From: Shewanella sp. SNU WT4
Lineage (GTDB): Bacteria; Pseudomonadota; Gammaproteobacteria; Enterobacterales; Shewanellaceae
Assembly: GCF_006494715.1 (NCBI RefSeq)
Contig: NZ_CP041151.1
Coordinates: 2,790,001-2,854,000 of the forward strand
Length of the DNA: 64,000 nt
Direction of reading: 5' to 3'
Shown here: in pieces, positions 29,126 to 39,771 of the stretch
Position numbering within the stretch: position 1 is the first letter of the stretch
How the letters are laid out: each line of letters opens with the position of its first letter
Position numbers and translations under genes: made by a program
The notes under the pieces: model-generated
What the model was told of the DNA's origin: nothing
Seen by the model: the letters and a program-made list of their open reading frames with translations, nothing else
Databases searched by the model: none

Positions 29126-31522
29126 CTACTGCACATCTTGGCTGTCACCAAATCCAAACACTGAGTTATACCAAAAAGGTGACATTTGTTGGCGATAACC
29201 TGTGATTGTTACCTCCCTTAATAACGTAAAAGTCAGTTGCCCTGTGTGCCCTGTCATTAATTGCATAGCCTCAATGTTAGCGTAACGACTAACGACTTTT
29301 GGATGGGGAAAACGGTAGATATTATTAAAACCTGCGGTATATACCACATAGCTTGGGTTTACTGCGGCGATAAATTGAGTGCTGGATGAGGTCAGGCTGC
29401 CATGATGCGGAGCAATTAGAATATCGCTCTCTATACTCACGCCGGCACGATACTCTAACATACTCAGCTCAGCGGCTTTATCTATATCGCCCGTTAATAA
29501 TAGGCTGCGCTGCTTATCACTAATTCGCACCACGCAAGAGCCGTGATTTCCAGCCATGGGCTGTGGCGGCCATAAAAACTCTAAAACGAGTCCTTGCCAG
29601 ATAATATCGGCGCCGCGACATGGCATCGCCTTGGCCCAGGGTAAATCGGTAATCAGTGTCAAATGGCTGAATGCCGCCATAATCGCAGCAGCGCCCCCGG
29701 CATGATCGTTATCTTTATGGCTAACAATAAGGTAATCAAGGCTTAGTCCTTTGGCGGCAAGTAACGGCAAGATTTCACTACTGGCATAACTAAACTCACC
29801 AAAATTAGAGCCAGTGTCATAGAGCAGAGCATGCTTCCCTTTTGCCACAATCACAGCCGTGCCTTGCCCTACATCCACCACATGAATTTGCCAGGATTCA
29901 GCCTTAGGGGGGATGCTCGGCTGTGATACCAGCTTAGACAAAGCAGGTTCAAACAACGAAGTTCCTATCAGTGGCAGTAAAGCAACTAGGCTTGCGTAAC
30001 GCCAATAGCCGCGGCAGTAATAACTGCAAACTCCAGCTATGACGGCCAAGGTTAAAGGCAGATGCCAATGAAGAGGCACAGACCACCAAGTACCACTAAA
30101 GCTATCGCTTACATTTAATAACTGGCTAAAAGGCCACAAACTCGCATTGGCCAGTTGCAATAACCCAAGCCATGGCAAGTTTGAACCAGCCACAGAGAAT
30201 ATGGCAAAAAAGCCTAATTGCAGTAATAAGCTTACTAAGGCCAATAGCCCCAAAGGGATAACTACTAGCGAAAACCAAGGCACCATCAAGGCATTCATCA
30301 CTAAGCTTGATAAGCTCACGCCATCAAACAAGAATAATTGCAGTAAAGATAAGACTAACGTCAGGCGCCATTGCACAGTCCAAAAAGCGAGCACAGCCGT
30401 TTTTATTTTATCTAAGCGACTAATATTAATGGCATTACTGGCAAGTTGCTGACCTGAAACTGTAACAAGAATGACAGCTACAGCGACGAAAGATAACCAT
30501 AGCCCTATGCTGAGACTTGCCATGGGGTCAATAATCAGTACCACCACCAGCGCCCATAACCAGCGCTCCCATGCACTGGAATAGCGCCTAATCAGCGACA
30601 GCCAGATTAAGATAATCAACATGACGAGCGCCCGCTGCGTCGGTAATGCTAAGCCGCTTAGCCAGGCATAACCAAAAGTCACCACCAGTGACAGGAGTAA
30701 GCCAAGACTAATCGCCCCGCCACTCTCACTTGGCCACAGCCGCCGACAAATCAGCATAGCAAGCCAAGCTGTCCACAAGGCCACTACCGATAAATGCAAT
30801 CCTGAAATGGCCACCAAATGAGCCGTGCCGGTTTGCCGAAGTTGCTGCCACTTTGCTTGAGTGATGCCTTGTGTGTCACCAATGAGTAATGCCGCTAACA
30901 AGCCATGCTCTGACACTGTAACAAAGGAGGGTAATAACGAAGCGATTAACTGCCCCCGCCACTGAGTGCTTGGCGCCAAACGCGCACCTGCGACCACATT
31001 ACCTTTAGCGATAATATGCTGGCTTAGCCACAACTTTTGACGATTTTGGCCGCCTTCATTTTGAGCGGAAGTCATAGGTTTGAGCTTAATATCAAGCCGC
31101 CATATATCACCGATGCTAAGGCTTGGCGGCGCATTACGCCAATAGAGACGCAATAATTGCAGCGGGTAGCCAGCATGATTATTTATGGCCACATCAAACT
31201 TAGTGTTGGCATTGGCTTCATGAGTCACGGCAACAATAGTGACATCCATGAGTAACTGTTGCTGTTGGTGCGCAATAAGCGAAAAGCTGGTTTCTTGGGC
31301 GATAGCGCTAATTTTGCCTTGGCCTGTTAAGTCAAGCATGGCATTAGCGTAAACACTGAAGTAACATATACCTAATAACGCAGCGCTTATAAACCATAAA
31401 CGCCACCAAATACAAAGGCCTGCGATGAGCAACAACCCAAGTATGACCCATACGTTTGGGAGCGTAGGCCAAAGTAAATTGGACAGGATGCCGAAACACA
31501 AGCCGGCTATAACTGAATTCAT
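29126..31522 (-). CDS. comEC: DNA internalisation-related competence protein ComEC/Rec2
   Basis: 798 residues. Inner-membrane channel for DNA uptake. An N-terminal membrane and OB-like region is followed by the competence domain (GLLAALLIGDTQGITQAKWQQLRQTGT and HLVAISGLHLSVVAL). Then comes a C-terminal metallo-beta-lactamase-like domain with VDVGQGTAVIV and the metal motif SHKDNDHAGG (HxDxDH). The ATG at 31522 is used; a GTG one codon earlier is possible. Only 32 bases separate this start from the divergent DUF2062 start. Co-oriented with msbA-lpxK as in many gammaproteobacteria. Confidence 0.95.
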   Translation of the reverse strand: MNSVIAGLCFGILSNLLWPTLPNVWVILGLLLIAGLCIWWRLWFISAALLGICYFSVYANAMLDLTGQGKISAIAQETSFSLIAHQQQQLLMDVTIVAVTHEANANTKFDVAINNHAGYPLQLLRLYWRNAPPSLSIGDIWRLDIKLKPMTSAQNEGGQNRQKLWLSQHIIAKGNVVAGARLAPSTQWRGQLIASLLPSFVTVSEHGLLAALLIGDTQGITQAKWQQLRQTGTAHLVAISGLHLSVVALWTAWLAMLICRRLWPSESGGAISLGLLLSLVVTFGYAWLSGLALPTQRALVMLIILIWLSLIRRYSSAWERWLWALVVVLIIDPMASLSIGLWLSFVAVAVILVTVSGQQLASNAINISRLDKIKTAVLAFWTVQWRLTLVLSLLQLFLFDGVSLSSLVMNALMVPWFSLVVIPLGLLALVSLLLQLGFFAIFSVAGSNLPWLGLLQLANASLWPFSQLLNVSDSFSGTWWSVPLHWHLPLTLAVIAGVCSYYCRGYWRYASLVALLPLIGTSLFEPALSKLVSQPSIPPKAESWQIHVVDVGQGTAVIVAKGKHALLYDTGSNFGEFSYASSEILPLLAAKGLSLDYLIVSHKDNDHAGGAAAIMAAFSHLTLITDLPWAKAMPCRGADIIWQGLVLEFLWPPQPMAGNHGSCVVRISDKQRSLLLTGDIDKAAELSMLEYRAGVSIESDILIAPHHGSLTSSSTQFIAAVNPSYVVYTAGFNNIYRFPHPKVVSRYANIEAMQLMTGHTGQLTFTLLREVTITGYRQQMSPFWYNSVFGFGDSQDVQ

Positions 31523-31554
31523 CACAGCTTAAGTAAAGACAGTAGCCGCCACTC

Positions 31555-32082
31555 ATGCCAAAAAAATTCATCGCCAAATGGATGCCGAATCCTGAAACAT
31601 TGAAAGACCACAAACACTTAAAAATGTTTGGGGAAAGGCTACATAATCAAAACTTGTGGTCGCTCAATCGTCATTCTGCTCCAGGCGCCTTTGCTGTGGG
31701 TCTCTTTGTCGCTTGGATCCCTATACCATTTCAAATGGTGCTATCTGCAGCGCTCGCCATGGTATTTAAGGTTAATATTCCTATTGCCGTTGCGCTCGTC
31801 TGGCTCACCAACCCCTTTACTATGCCTTTATTGTTTTATGTGGCGTATTTGCTGGGTTCACAGATTCTAGGCCAAGAACCCCAGGCCTTTCATTTCGAGG
31901 CGAGTCTTGCGTGGTTACAGGCCAGCCTTAATACCTATGGGCCTGCCCTCATTTTAGGCAGCGTAGTGCTCGCATTTGCTAGCGCACTGTTTGGTTACTT
32001 GACCATTAATAATCTGTGGAAATACTCGATTATGTTTAAATGGCAGCAGCGTAAAAACAGAGGCAAATCTAAGCAGACTTAA
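31555..32082 (+). CDS. DUF2062 membrane protein
   Basis: 175 residues. A basic N-terminus (MPKKFIAKWMPNPETLKDHKHLKMFGERL) leads to the hallmark LWSLNRHSAPGAFAVGLFVAWIPIPFQM. Two or three more hydrophobic helices with a WLTNPFTMPLLFY motif follow, and the tail is basic. The family is widespread in Proteobacteria and of unknown function. It starts 32 bases from the divergent comEC start, with no strong ribosome site, and is ended by an intrinsic terminator. Confidence 0.9.
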   Translation: MPKKFIAKWMPNPETLKDHKHLKMFGERLHNQNLWSLNRHSAPGAFAVGLFVAWIPIPFQMVLSAALAMVFKVNIPIAVALVWLTNPFTMPLLFYVAYLLGSQILGQEPQAFHFEASLAWLQASLNTYGPALILGSVVLAFASALFGYLTINNLWKYSIMFKWQQRKNRGKSKQT

Positions 32083-32112
32083 GCCATTAAATAATCGCAA
32101 TATTGAATCAAT

Positions 32113-32140
32113 AAAAAGGCCTCGTTATCGAGGCCTTTTT
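32113..32140. terminator. Bidirectional terminator after DUF2062 / lolE
   Basis: AAAAAGGCCTCG-TTAT-CGAGGCCTTTTT, a twelve-pair stem between convergent DUF2062 and lolE. Confidence 0.92.
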
Positions 32141-32174
32141 ATTGTGTCTTACTTAGTAGTAGCGCTATGCCGCT

Positions 32175-33413
32175 CTAGCCATTTAAGGCCGTCGCAGGCA
32201 GTACTTTACTGGCGCGCCACGCAGGATAAAGCGTCGCAATAAAGCTCATGATTAACGCGATAGCGACCACTAAATTGACATCGCCCCACTGCAATTGTGA
32301 TGGCAAACTATCAATAAAATAGATATCACTTGCCAGCAATTTAACGTTAAATAACGATTCAATTCCATTCGATATTGCGCTCAAATTCAAGGCTAGCAGC
32401 ACGCCGATACTGCCACCAATCACAGTACCAATAACGCCGCTCATGAGTCCTTGCACCATAAAAATCGACATGATTTGGAAGCGCCGACAGCCCATGGTCA
32501 TCAAGATGGCTATTTCGCTGGTTTTATCACGCACCGCCATGACTAAGGTGGAAACAATATTAAAGCAAGCCACAGCAATCACTAGCGCCAACACTAGATA
32601 CATCAACATACGAACCAATTGAATATCTTGATATAAATGCCCTTGCGTGCGAGTCCAATCACTCAAATACAAATACTGTGTCTGCTGATAACCCAGCTCG
32701 CGAATTAACGATGGTGCGGCAAACACGTTATCAGTGCGGATCCGCACTCCAGAAACATTGTTGCCAAGCTCCATCACTTGCTGAGCATAAGCCATAGAGA
32801 TATAACCTAAGCTTTGCTCGATTTCGCCGCCAAAATCAAAACTGCCCGCCACCACAAAGCGTAAGCTGCGCGCCTGCGCCAAACCTTTACCGCCTTGATT
32901 AGGAATATATAGGGACAAGCTATCGCCGAGCTTAAGCCCAAGCTTATTCAGTAAACTTTGGCCGAGCACTATATTATTGCTGTCGGTATTTAAGGCCTGC
33001 CAACTGACATCTGACATGTATTTGGCAATATCTGACACTTCAGACTCATACTTGGTATCTATGCCCGTTAAATTAATCCCTTGAAAGCCTGATCGTTTTT
33101 GAATTAAACCTTGAATTTTCACAAACGGCGCACTGGCTGTAATGCCCGCAATTTGATTAGCCTCAGTCATTATCTGTGACCAATTAGCGATAGGCGCCTC
33201 AGCACCAATGAGCTCCGCTTGGGGCACTACCGCCAGAAACTTATCTTCCAGCGCTTTTTCAAAGCCATTCATGGCCGAAAGCAGCACTATCAGCACGGCC
33301 ACGCCAAGGGCAATACCGACAGTGGACGCCATTGAAATAAAGCCAATAAAGCCATTGGCTTGACGGGCTCGATAGAAACGCCAACCGATACTTAAGCCAA
33401 GCATAGCCTTCAT
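32175..33413 (-). CDS. lolE: Lipoprotein-releasing system permease LolE
   Basis: 412 residues with four membrane helices and a large periplasmic domain after the first. The first helix region [28 protein letters not shown] and the ending [19 protein letters not shown] match LolE rather than LolC. With LolC and LolD it extracts outer-membrane lipoproteins and hands them to LolA. The start overlaps the lolD stop (ATGA). Last gene of lolCDE. Confidence 0.95.
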   Translation of the reverse strand: MKAMLGLSIGWRFYRARQANGFIGFISMASTVGIALGVAVLIVLLSAMNGFEKALEDKFLAVVPQAELIGAEAPIANWSQIMTEANQIAGITASAPFVKIQGLIQKRSGFQGINLTGIDTKYESEVSDIAKYMSDVSWQALNTDSNNIVLGQSLLNKLGLKLGDSLSLYIPNQGGKGLAQARSLRFVVAGSFDFGGEIEQSLGYISMAYAQQVMELGNNVSGVRIRTDNVFAAPSLIRELGYQQTQYLYLSDWTRTQGHLYQDIQLVRMLMYLVLALVIAVACFNIVSTLVMAVRDKTSEIAILMTMGCRRFQIMSIFMVQGLMSGVIGTVIGGSIGVLLALNLSAISNGIESLFNVKLLASDIYFIDSLPSQLQWGDVNLVVAIALIMSFIATLYPAWRASKVLPATALNG

Positions 33414-34126
33414 GCTTGGGCTCCATTGACCAGTACCCCATCTTGCATCATGACTTGTCTGTCCATGCGCGCGGCCAGTTGAGCATCATGAGTGACGACC
33501 ACAAAGGCAGTGCCAAGCTGCGCGGCTAATTCACGAATTAACTGATACACGGCTTCGCCGCTTTTCGCATCTAAGTTACCGGTCGGTTCATCGGCTAATA
33601 CGACTTTAGGATCGTTGACTAAGGCTCTTGCAATTGCCACACGCTGGCGCTCACCGCCCGATAACTTATCGGGCGTATGTTGCAATCTGTGCTCAAGCCC
33701 TACCCGCATTAATAACGCCTGAGCTTTAGCATGCGCCTCTTTAGTTGAAAGGCCGGCAATCAGCGCTGGCATGGCGACATTTTCCAGCGCCGTAAATTCT
33801 GGCAATAAATGATGGAACTGATAGATAAAGCCCATGTCTTGATTGCGAAGCTGCGCTTGCTGCTGACTCGTTAAAGTCGCTATCGATTTACCCGCCAAAA
33901 ACACTTCGCCTGAACTTGGCTGCTCAAGACTGCCCATAATATGCAATAAGGTACTTTTACCTGAACCTGAACTACCCACTATGGCTAGCTGCTCTGAGCG
34001 CGCGACAGTTAAGCTCACGCCTTTAAGTACTTGAGTTTCTACACTGCCATCGACAAATGTTTTGCTGACATTGTCAACGCGCAATACCACAGATCCCATG
34101 TCATTTTCTCTTGTTTGCTTATTCAT
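33410..34126 (-). CDS. lolD: Lipoprotein-releasing system ATPase LolD
   Basis: 238-residue ABC ATPase. It has Walker [10 protein letters not shown] (near 52), Q-loop [18 protein letters not shown], signature [15 protein letters not shown] and Walker [13 protein letters not shown]. The [16 protein letters not shown] stretch is characteristic of LolD. It overlaps lolC by eight bases at its start (AGGTG ribosome site inside lolC) and lolE by four at its end. Confidence 0.97.
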   Translation of the reverse strand: MNKQTRENDMGSVVLRVDNVSKTFVDGSVETQVLKGVSLTVARSEQLAIVGSSGSGKSTLLHIMGSLEQPSSGEVFLAGKSIATLTSQQQAQLRNQDMGFIYQFHHLLPEFTALENVAMPALIAGLSTKEAHAKAQALLMRVGLEHRLQHTPDKLSGGERQRVAIARALVNDPKVVLADEPTGNLDAKSGEAVYQLIRELAAQLGTAFVVVTHDAQLAARMDRQVMMQDGVLVNGAQA

Positions 34127-35339
34127 GTCGTAACACCTGAGCTGGCTGCACCTTGGCGGCGCGCATGGCTGGATATAAGGTCGCTAATAGGGTGATGAGC
34201 AAAGTGCCCAAGGTAATAATCATGAGTTGCCACGGCGATAAAATTACCGGTAATTGCGTGCCGGCGCCTAAGATGGATAAGCCTAAAGATGACATAATCG
34301 AGTTAAGATTTAAGGTGATTAATATCCCAACCGATAAGCCTAACCCTAAGCCAACTAAGGCATTAAGCGACCCTTGCACAATAAAGATTGCCATAGATTG
34401 CATGTGACTTATGCCTTGGGTTTTAAGTACGGCAATGTCAGCGGTTTTATCGACCACCATGATGACGAGTGCTGAGACGATATTAAAGGCGGCCACTGCC
34501 ACCACTAAGCTCAGCATTAAAGACATCATGGTTTTTTCCATCTTAACGGCGGCAAATAAATGGCCGTAGTCTTGACGCCAATCACTGACGCTGGCATCGA
34601 TATTATCTTTCGCTAGCAATGTCTTAATCGTATCGACTAAGCTCGCCGCTTGAAACGGATCGCTCAAATATAAGCGATAACTACTAATGCCATCAGACGG
34701 TAAGCGCATTAAGCGTCTAGCATCTTGATAATTGATATAAGCCACATGAGCATCGACTTGCGAACCCATTTCAAACACGCCAGCCACAGTAAATTTACGC
34801 TGTGACGGCACAGGCCCTAACGGTGAATACACCACGCCATCGCCAGAAATAACGCGCACTACATCATTAGCTCTAACCCCAAGTTGATTCGCGAGTACTG
34901 CGCCTAACACAATGCGATATTCCCCCGCCACTAAGCTGTTTAAGGCGCGAGTATCACCAATACCTGTGAGGTTAGCTTGCTTTGGGTCAATGCCATAAAT
35001 TTGAATGGCGCGAATGCCATCATTGGCTTGGATCATGGCTTGCGTAGCGGCATTAGGTGCCACATCAATCACAGCAGCTATGTTCATTAACTGCTGCGGC
35101 AAACTAGTAGGCAAATTTTGTTCGGGAGCAGCATTAATGACGAGCTGCGGCACAGCGCCTAAAATGCGTTGTTTTAATTGCCCTTCCAGACCATTCATCA
35201 CAGAGCCGACTATGATAAGCGCCGCCACCCCAAGAAAAATCCCCATAACAGCAAATAAGGTTATAAACGAGGCAAAACTATTGGTTTTCTTGGCGCGCCA
35301 ATAGCGCCAGCCAATCAGACAGGGGAGTCGCAAATTCAT
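34119..35339 (-). CDS. lolC: Lipoprotein-releasing system permease LolC
   Basis: 406 residues. The N-terminal membrane helix carries [28 protein letters not shown]. The periplasmic domain includes [29 protein letters not shown]. The helix after [31 protein letters not shown] and the ending [10 protein letters not shown] match LolC. I start at ATG 35339; a TTG five codons upstream is possible and neither has a strong ribosome site. First gene of the operon. Confidence 0.94.
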   Translation of the reverse strand: MNLRLPCLIGWRYWRAKKTNSFASFITLFAVMGIFLGVAALIIVGSVMNGLEGQLKQRILGAVPQLVINAAPEQNLPTSLPQQLMNIAAVIDVAPNAATQAMIQANDGIRAIQIYGIDPKQANLTGIGDTRALNSLVAGEYRIVLGAVLANQLGVRANDVVRVISGDGVVYSPLGPVPSQRKFTVAGVFEMGSQVDAHVAYINYQDARRLMRLPSDGISSYRLYLSDPFQAASLVDTIKTLLAKDNIDASVSDWRQDYGHLFAAVKMEKTMMSLMLSLVVAVAAFNIVSALVIMVVDKTADIAVLKTQGISHMQSMAIFIVQGSLNALVGLGLGLSVGILITLNLNSIMSSLGLSILGAGTQLPVILSPWQLMIITLGTLLITLLATLYPAMRAAKVQPAQVLRHE

Positions 35340-35537
35340 CACAGGTAACAGCAATCCATGGGCAATAAGGCAGCCAAGATAATAGGCTTTACGCTTAAAG
35401 AAATAAAGACTTAGCCAGTAATCACCGCCCTTTTTGCCAACTTGAATAAAAAAACCGCTATTTTAGTTAAAAACTTGCTTAATTTATTAACAAGCACAAA
35501 TAATAACCTTAAGGTTTTCCAATAAAATGAGTTAACT

Positions 35538-36128
35538 ATGTCTGAAGAACATCTATTTTTTAGTGTTGCCAGCCGCTTTAATGTTTATCTGTTGCCGTGG
35601 ACAGAGACTCTGCCCGATGATGGCGCGCTTAAACAGATGCAATCACCCAGCGTGCAACTCATTAGCCAAGCCAAAGCCCTTGAGGCCTCATGCATGGCGC
35701 AGCTGCGACAAATGGAACTTGAGTCCAAGGCTATTATTGATTACTTAAAAGTGCAGGCGCGCAAAGTCGATTTAGTGCTGCAATATGTTCTTGAGCAACA
35801 AATCAAAGAGGGTGATTGCTTTCAAGGCAGCCATTTTGGCGGTTCGGGCTTAACTATCATCAGTCTTTACCCTATGAACGTTGGCGAGTTTTTTCGCACG
35901 ACGTTCTCAGTGCAAGAAGAGCTCATTGCCATTTTATGTATCACTCATGTAGAAAGCTGCACTCCTATTGACGATTTACCTGACCACTGGCAAATCAAGC
36001 TCAGTTTTGAGCGCATATTGCATGAAGATGTCGAGCAATTAGTACAAGCCAGCTTACGTTTACAACAAAAACAACTGCAATTGCGCCGCCAGCAATTAAA
36101 ACCACCTCAGATAGATACAGATAAATAG
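35538..36128 (+). CDS. PlzB-like atypical PilZ protein
   Basis: 196 residues. Position next to mfd matches the Vibrio cholerae gene VC1885 (plzB), and the C-terminal half (SHFGGSGLTIISLYPMNVGEFFRTTFSV near 95-125) fits a degenerate PilZ strand. The canonical RxxxR and (D/N)xSxxG residues are not preserved, so cyclic di-GMP binding is doubtful. The N-terminal half is mostly helical (LISQAKALEASCMAQLRQMELESKAI). The C-terminus is a glutamine-rich basic helix. Plus strand, 65 bases before mfd; function unproven. Confidence 0.7.
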   Translation: MSEEHLFFSVASRFNVYLLPWTETLPDDGALKQMQSPSVQLISQAKALEASCMAQLRQMELESKAIIDYLKVQARKVDLVLQYVLEQQIKEGDCFQGSHFGGSGLTIISLYPMNVGEFFRTTFSVQEELIAILCITHVESCTPIDDLPDHWQIKLSFERILHEDVEQLVQASLRLQQKQLQLRRQQLKPPQIDTDK

Positions 36129-36193
36129 TGGCACCTTAACAATCAAGGCTCTACAATGAGCCATCTGATTAGCCAAGCAACAGATTTAGGCAC

Positions 36194-39100
36194 ATGAGCG
36201 AGTTTTCTTTGTTATCCGCGCCAGCAGCACTAGCCATGCCGGCCATTCGTTATCTTAATGTATCGACTGGCGTTGCCCGCGCCTTAACCTTAGCGCGATT
36301 AACTCAAGCCCATCAAGGCTCAAGCGTTATCATTACTCCTGATACGCCAACGGCGCTAGCCCTAGAAGCCGAGCTCAGTTATTTGCTCCCGGCCGCCAAC
36401 GTGGTGCTGTTTCCCGACCGAGAAACCTTGCCTTATGACAGTTTCTCACCACATCAAGACCTAGTGTCACAACGCCTTGCCGCCTTATCCCGCTTAGCGT
36501 CAGGCGATGCCACCCTTTTGATAGTGCCTATCACCACCTTAATGGTGCGCCTGCCACCTTGCCAGTTTATGACTGCCAACGTCATGGTATTAAAACCAGG
36601 TGACAAGTACAGCCTACAAACCATGCGCCAAGCCTTAACCGACACTGGCTATCATTTGGTTGACCAAGTGTATGAACATGGCGAATTTGCTATTCGCGGC
36701 TCTATTTTAGACTTATTTCCAAGCGGCGCTCGCGAGCCCATTCGTATTGAATTGTTCGATGATGAAGTGGAATCTATTCGCTACTTTGACCCAGAAACTC
36801 AGCGCTCAAATGAGGCGCTGCCTGAGTTAAGCATGCTGCCGGCCAAAGAATTTCCAACCGATGCCAAAGGCTTAGAGCTGTTTCGCCAGCAATATCGCCG
36901 CCGTTTTGAGGTGACCAGTAAGGCGCCAGAATCTGTCTATCAAATGGTGAGCCGCGGCTTAATGCCAGCAGGCATTGAAAACTACTTGCCATTGTTCTTT
37001 GATGATACCGCGAGTTTATTTGATTACTTGCCCGCCAATAGCCGCTTAATTACCTTAGGCAATATTGATGGCGCCTGTCGTCATCATCTGCAAGAAATTA
37101 ATAACCGTTTTATTGACCGCAACATAGATAGTCAAAGACCACTGTTATCTCCTGAAGAACTGTTTTTATTGCCTGAGCAAATATTTGCCCAATTTAAGCA
37201 ATATCAGCGTTTTGCTTTGGAAAATGATCATCCTAAAGCCATGCAAGCCAAGGCGAGCCCAGTTCCTGATGTGGCGGTTAATCACAAACTTAAGCAGCCA
37301 CTGCAAGCCTTAGACACTTTTTTAAAGCAGTACCCAGGCCGAGTACTCTTTAGCGCCGAATCCGAAGGGCGCCGTGAAGCTCTGCTGGAACTGTTCGCCA
37401 AAATCAATGTAAAACCGGGTCTTTTCCCGCACCTTGAATCTTTTATCAATAGTAAGAGCCAGATAGGTCTTATCGTTTCGCCCTTGTCTCAAGGCTGCGA
37501 GCTCAACGATAGTCACGTGACTATCATTTGTGAAACTGAGCTATTTGGCGCGCGTATTTCGCAAAAACGCCGCCGCGATAAGCAAAAGCAAGTCAGCCAA
37601 GATATGTTGGTTAAGAACTTAGCTGAGCTAAAAGTGGGCCAAGCGGTAGTGCATCTTGATCATGGTGTCGGCTTATATCAAGGACTGGTTACCTTAGATG
37701 TCGGCGGCATTAGCGCTGAATATTTACTCCTAGAATATGCCAACGCCGATAAATTGTATGTCCCAGTATCATCTCTGCATTTAATCAGCCGCTTTAACAG
37801 CACTGACCAAGACAATTTAGCCTTAAACCGCTTAGGCAATGAAACTTGGAGTAAAGCCAAGCGTAAAGCCATAGAGCGCATACGCGATGTTGCCGCGGAA
37901 TTACTTGATGTCTACGCTCGGCGTGAAGCGCGCGGTGGCACCGCCTGCGACCTGGATGAACAAGAATACGCCCAGTTTTGCGATGGCTTTCCGTTTGAAG
38001 AAACTGTCGACCAAGAAAGCGCTATCAAGGCCGTGCTTGCCGATATGTGTCAGCCTAAGACCATGGATAGATTGGTGTGTGGCGATGTGGGCTTTGGTAA
38101 AACCGAAGTGGCCATGCGCGCGGCGTTCGTGGCCGTCAACTCTGGCAAACAAGTGGTAGTGTTAGTACCCACTACCTTGCTCGCGCAGCAACATTACGAA
38201 AACTTCAAAGACAGATTTGCTGATTGGCCCATTGAAATTGAAGTCATGAGCCGTTTTAAAACCGCTAAAGAGCAGCAGCAAGTACTGGAGCAATTAAGCC
38301 AAGGCAAAGTCGATATTGTGATTGGTACCCATAAACTGCTGCAAGCCGAAGCTAAGTTTGAAAATCTAGGGTTACTGGTTATCGATGAAGAGCACAGGTT
38401 TGGGGTGCGTCAAAAAGAGAAAATCAAAGCGCTGCGCGCCAATGTTGATATTTTAACCCTAACCGCAACCCCTATTCCACGCACCTTAAACATGGCCATG
38501 TCAGGCATGCGCGATTTATCCATTATCGCCACCGCCCCAGCCAAACGTTTAGCGGTAAAAACCTTTGTGCGTGAGTACGATAAAGCCACTGCCAAAGAAG
38601 CCATCATGCGTGAAATCTTGCGTGGCGGCCAAGTGTATTATTTGCATAATAACGTCGAGTCCATTGAAAAAAGTGCCCAAGAAATTCGTGATCTAGTGCC
38701 AGAAGCGCGCGTCGCAACAGCCCATGGCCAGATGCGTGAACGCGAACTTGAGCGGGTGATGAGTGATTTTTATCATCAGAAATTCAATGTGTTAGTCTGC
38801 ACTACTATTATCGAAACTGGTATCGATGTGCCGAGCGCCAATACCATCATTATTGATAATGCCGACCATTTTGGCTTGGCTCAGCTGCACCAGTTACGCG
38901 GACGCGTGGGACGCTCGCACCATCAGGCCTACGCCTATTTAATGACGCCGCATCCTAAGCGCATGACCACAGATGCGAGAAAACGCCTTGAAGCCATTGA
39001 TGCCCTAGAAGAATTGGGCGCAGGCTTTATGCTCGCCACCCAAGACTTAGAAATTCGCGGCGCCGGTGAATTACTGGGCGATGAGCAAAGTGGTCATATA

Positions 39101-39652
39101 GGTAAAATTGGCTTTAGCCTGTATATGGAGCTGCTAGAAGGCGCGGTTGAAGCCCTGAAAAAAGGCAAAGAGCCGTCACTGGCTAACTTATTAGCCCAGC
39201 AAGCTGAGATTGAACTGCGTATTCCAGCCTTACTGCCAGAAGACTATGTCGGTGATGTTAATATGCGTTTGTCGCTGTATAAGCGCATTGCCAATGCCAA
39301 CACGGCAGATCTGCTGGATGAGCTCAGAGTCGAACTGATTGATAGATTTGGATTATTGCCAGAGCCGGCTAAAAACTTAATGGAGCTCACCCTCTATAAG
39401 CATCAAGCCACTGAGCTTGGGCTTAAAAAGGTTGAATGGCACGCAAACGGTGGCAGCATTGAATTTGGTGAACACCATTCCATAGATGCCGGCTTCATTA
39501 TTAGCCTGTTACAAACTCAGCCACAAATATATCGAATGGATGGGCCTAATAAGCTAAAGTTCAACATACCAGCGCCAACGGCCAAAGATAGATTAGCGTT
39601 AGTCAAACAAATGCTCGAACATTTTAGTGGCCATCAAATGGTGCAGCGCTAA
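36194..39652 (+). CDS. mfd: Transcription-repair coupling factor Mfd
   Basis: 1152 residues, full length. Displaces stalled RNA polymerase and recruits UvrA. The N-terminal UvrB-homology module starts near PDRETLPYDSFSPH. The RNA-polymerase-interacting domain has VVHLDHGVGLYQGLVTLD (near 482). The motor has Walker A CGDVGFGKTEVAMRAAF, DEEH box LLVIDEEHRFGVRQKEKIK, TATPIPRTL and the RecG-like QLRGRVGRS. The C-terminal D7 domain is intact. It is followed by csiV, as in related genomes. Confidence 0.98.
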   Translation: MSEFSLLSAPAALAMPAIRYLNVSTGVARALTLARLTQAHQGSSVIITPDTPTALALEAELSYLLPAANVVLFPDRETLPYDSFSPHQDLVSQRLAALSRLASGDATLLIVPITTLMVRLPPCQFMTANVMVLKPGDKYSLQTMRQALTDTGYHLVDQVYEHGEFAIRGSILDLFPSGAREPIRIELFDDEVESIRYFDPETQRSNEALPELSMLPAKEFPTDAKGLELFRQQYRRRFEVTSKAPESVYQMVSRGLMPAGIENYLPLFFDDTASLFDYLPANSRLITLGNIDGACRHHLQEINNRFIDRNIDSQRPLLSPEELFLLPEQIFAQFKQYQRFALENDHPKAMQAKASPVPDVAVNHKLKQPLQALDTFLKQYPGRVLFSAESEGRREALLELFAKINVKPGLFPHLESFINSKSQIGLIVSPLSQGCELNDSHVTIICETELFGARISQKRRRDKQKQVSQDMLVKNLAELKVGQAVVHLDHGVGLYQGLVTLDVGGISAEYLLLEYANADKLYVPVSSLHLISRFNSTDQDNLALNRLGNETWSKAKRKAIERIRDVAAELLDVYARREARGGTACDLDEQEYAQFCDGFPFEETVDQESAIKAVLADMCQPKTMDRLVCGDVGFGKTEVAMRAAFVAVNSGKQVVVLVPTTLLAQQHYENFKDRFADWPIEIEVMSRFKTAKEQQQVLEQLSQGKVDIVIGTHKLLQAEAKFENLGLLVIDEEHRFGVRQKEKIKALRANVDILTLTATPIPRTLNMAMSGMRDLSIIATAPAKRLAVKTFVREYDKATAKEAIMREILRGGQVYYLHNNVESIEKSAQEIRDLVPEARVATAHGQMRERELERVMSDFYHQKFNVLVCTTIIETGIDVPSANTIIIDNADHFGLAQLHQLRGRVGRSHHQAYAYLMTPHPKRMTTDARKRLEAIDALEELGAGFMLATQDLEIRGAGELLGDEQSGHIGKIGFSLYMELLEGAVEALKKGKEPSLANLLAQQAEIELRIPALLPEDYVGDVNMRLSLYKRIANANTADLLDELRVELIDRFGLLPEPAKNLMELTLYKHQATELGLKKVEWHANGGSIEFGEHHSIDAGFIISLLQTQPQIYRMDGPNKLKFNIPAPTAKDRLALVKQMLEHFSGHQMVQR

Positions 39653-39771
39653 AGCCAGCCATTAGGCAATAAATAGCTAATGGCTGCGCCTATTCATGGC
39701 AAACTAACGCAATGCCAATAAAAAGTGTCAACTCGACTTGGCACCCATAAACCAGTGTGGAGAAGTGAAAC

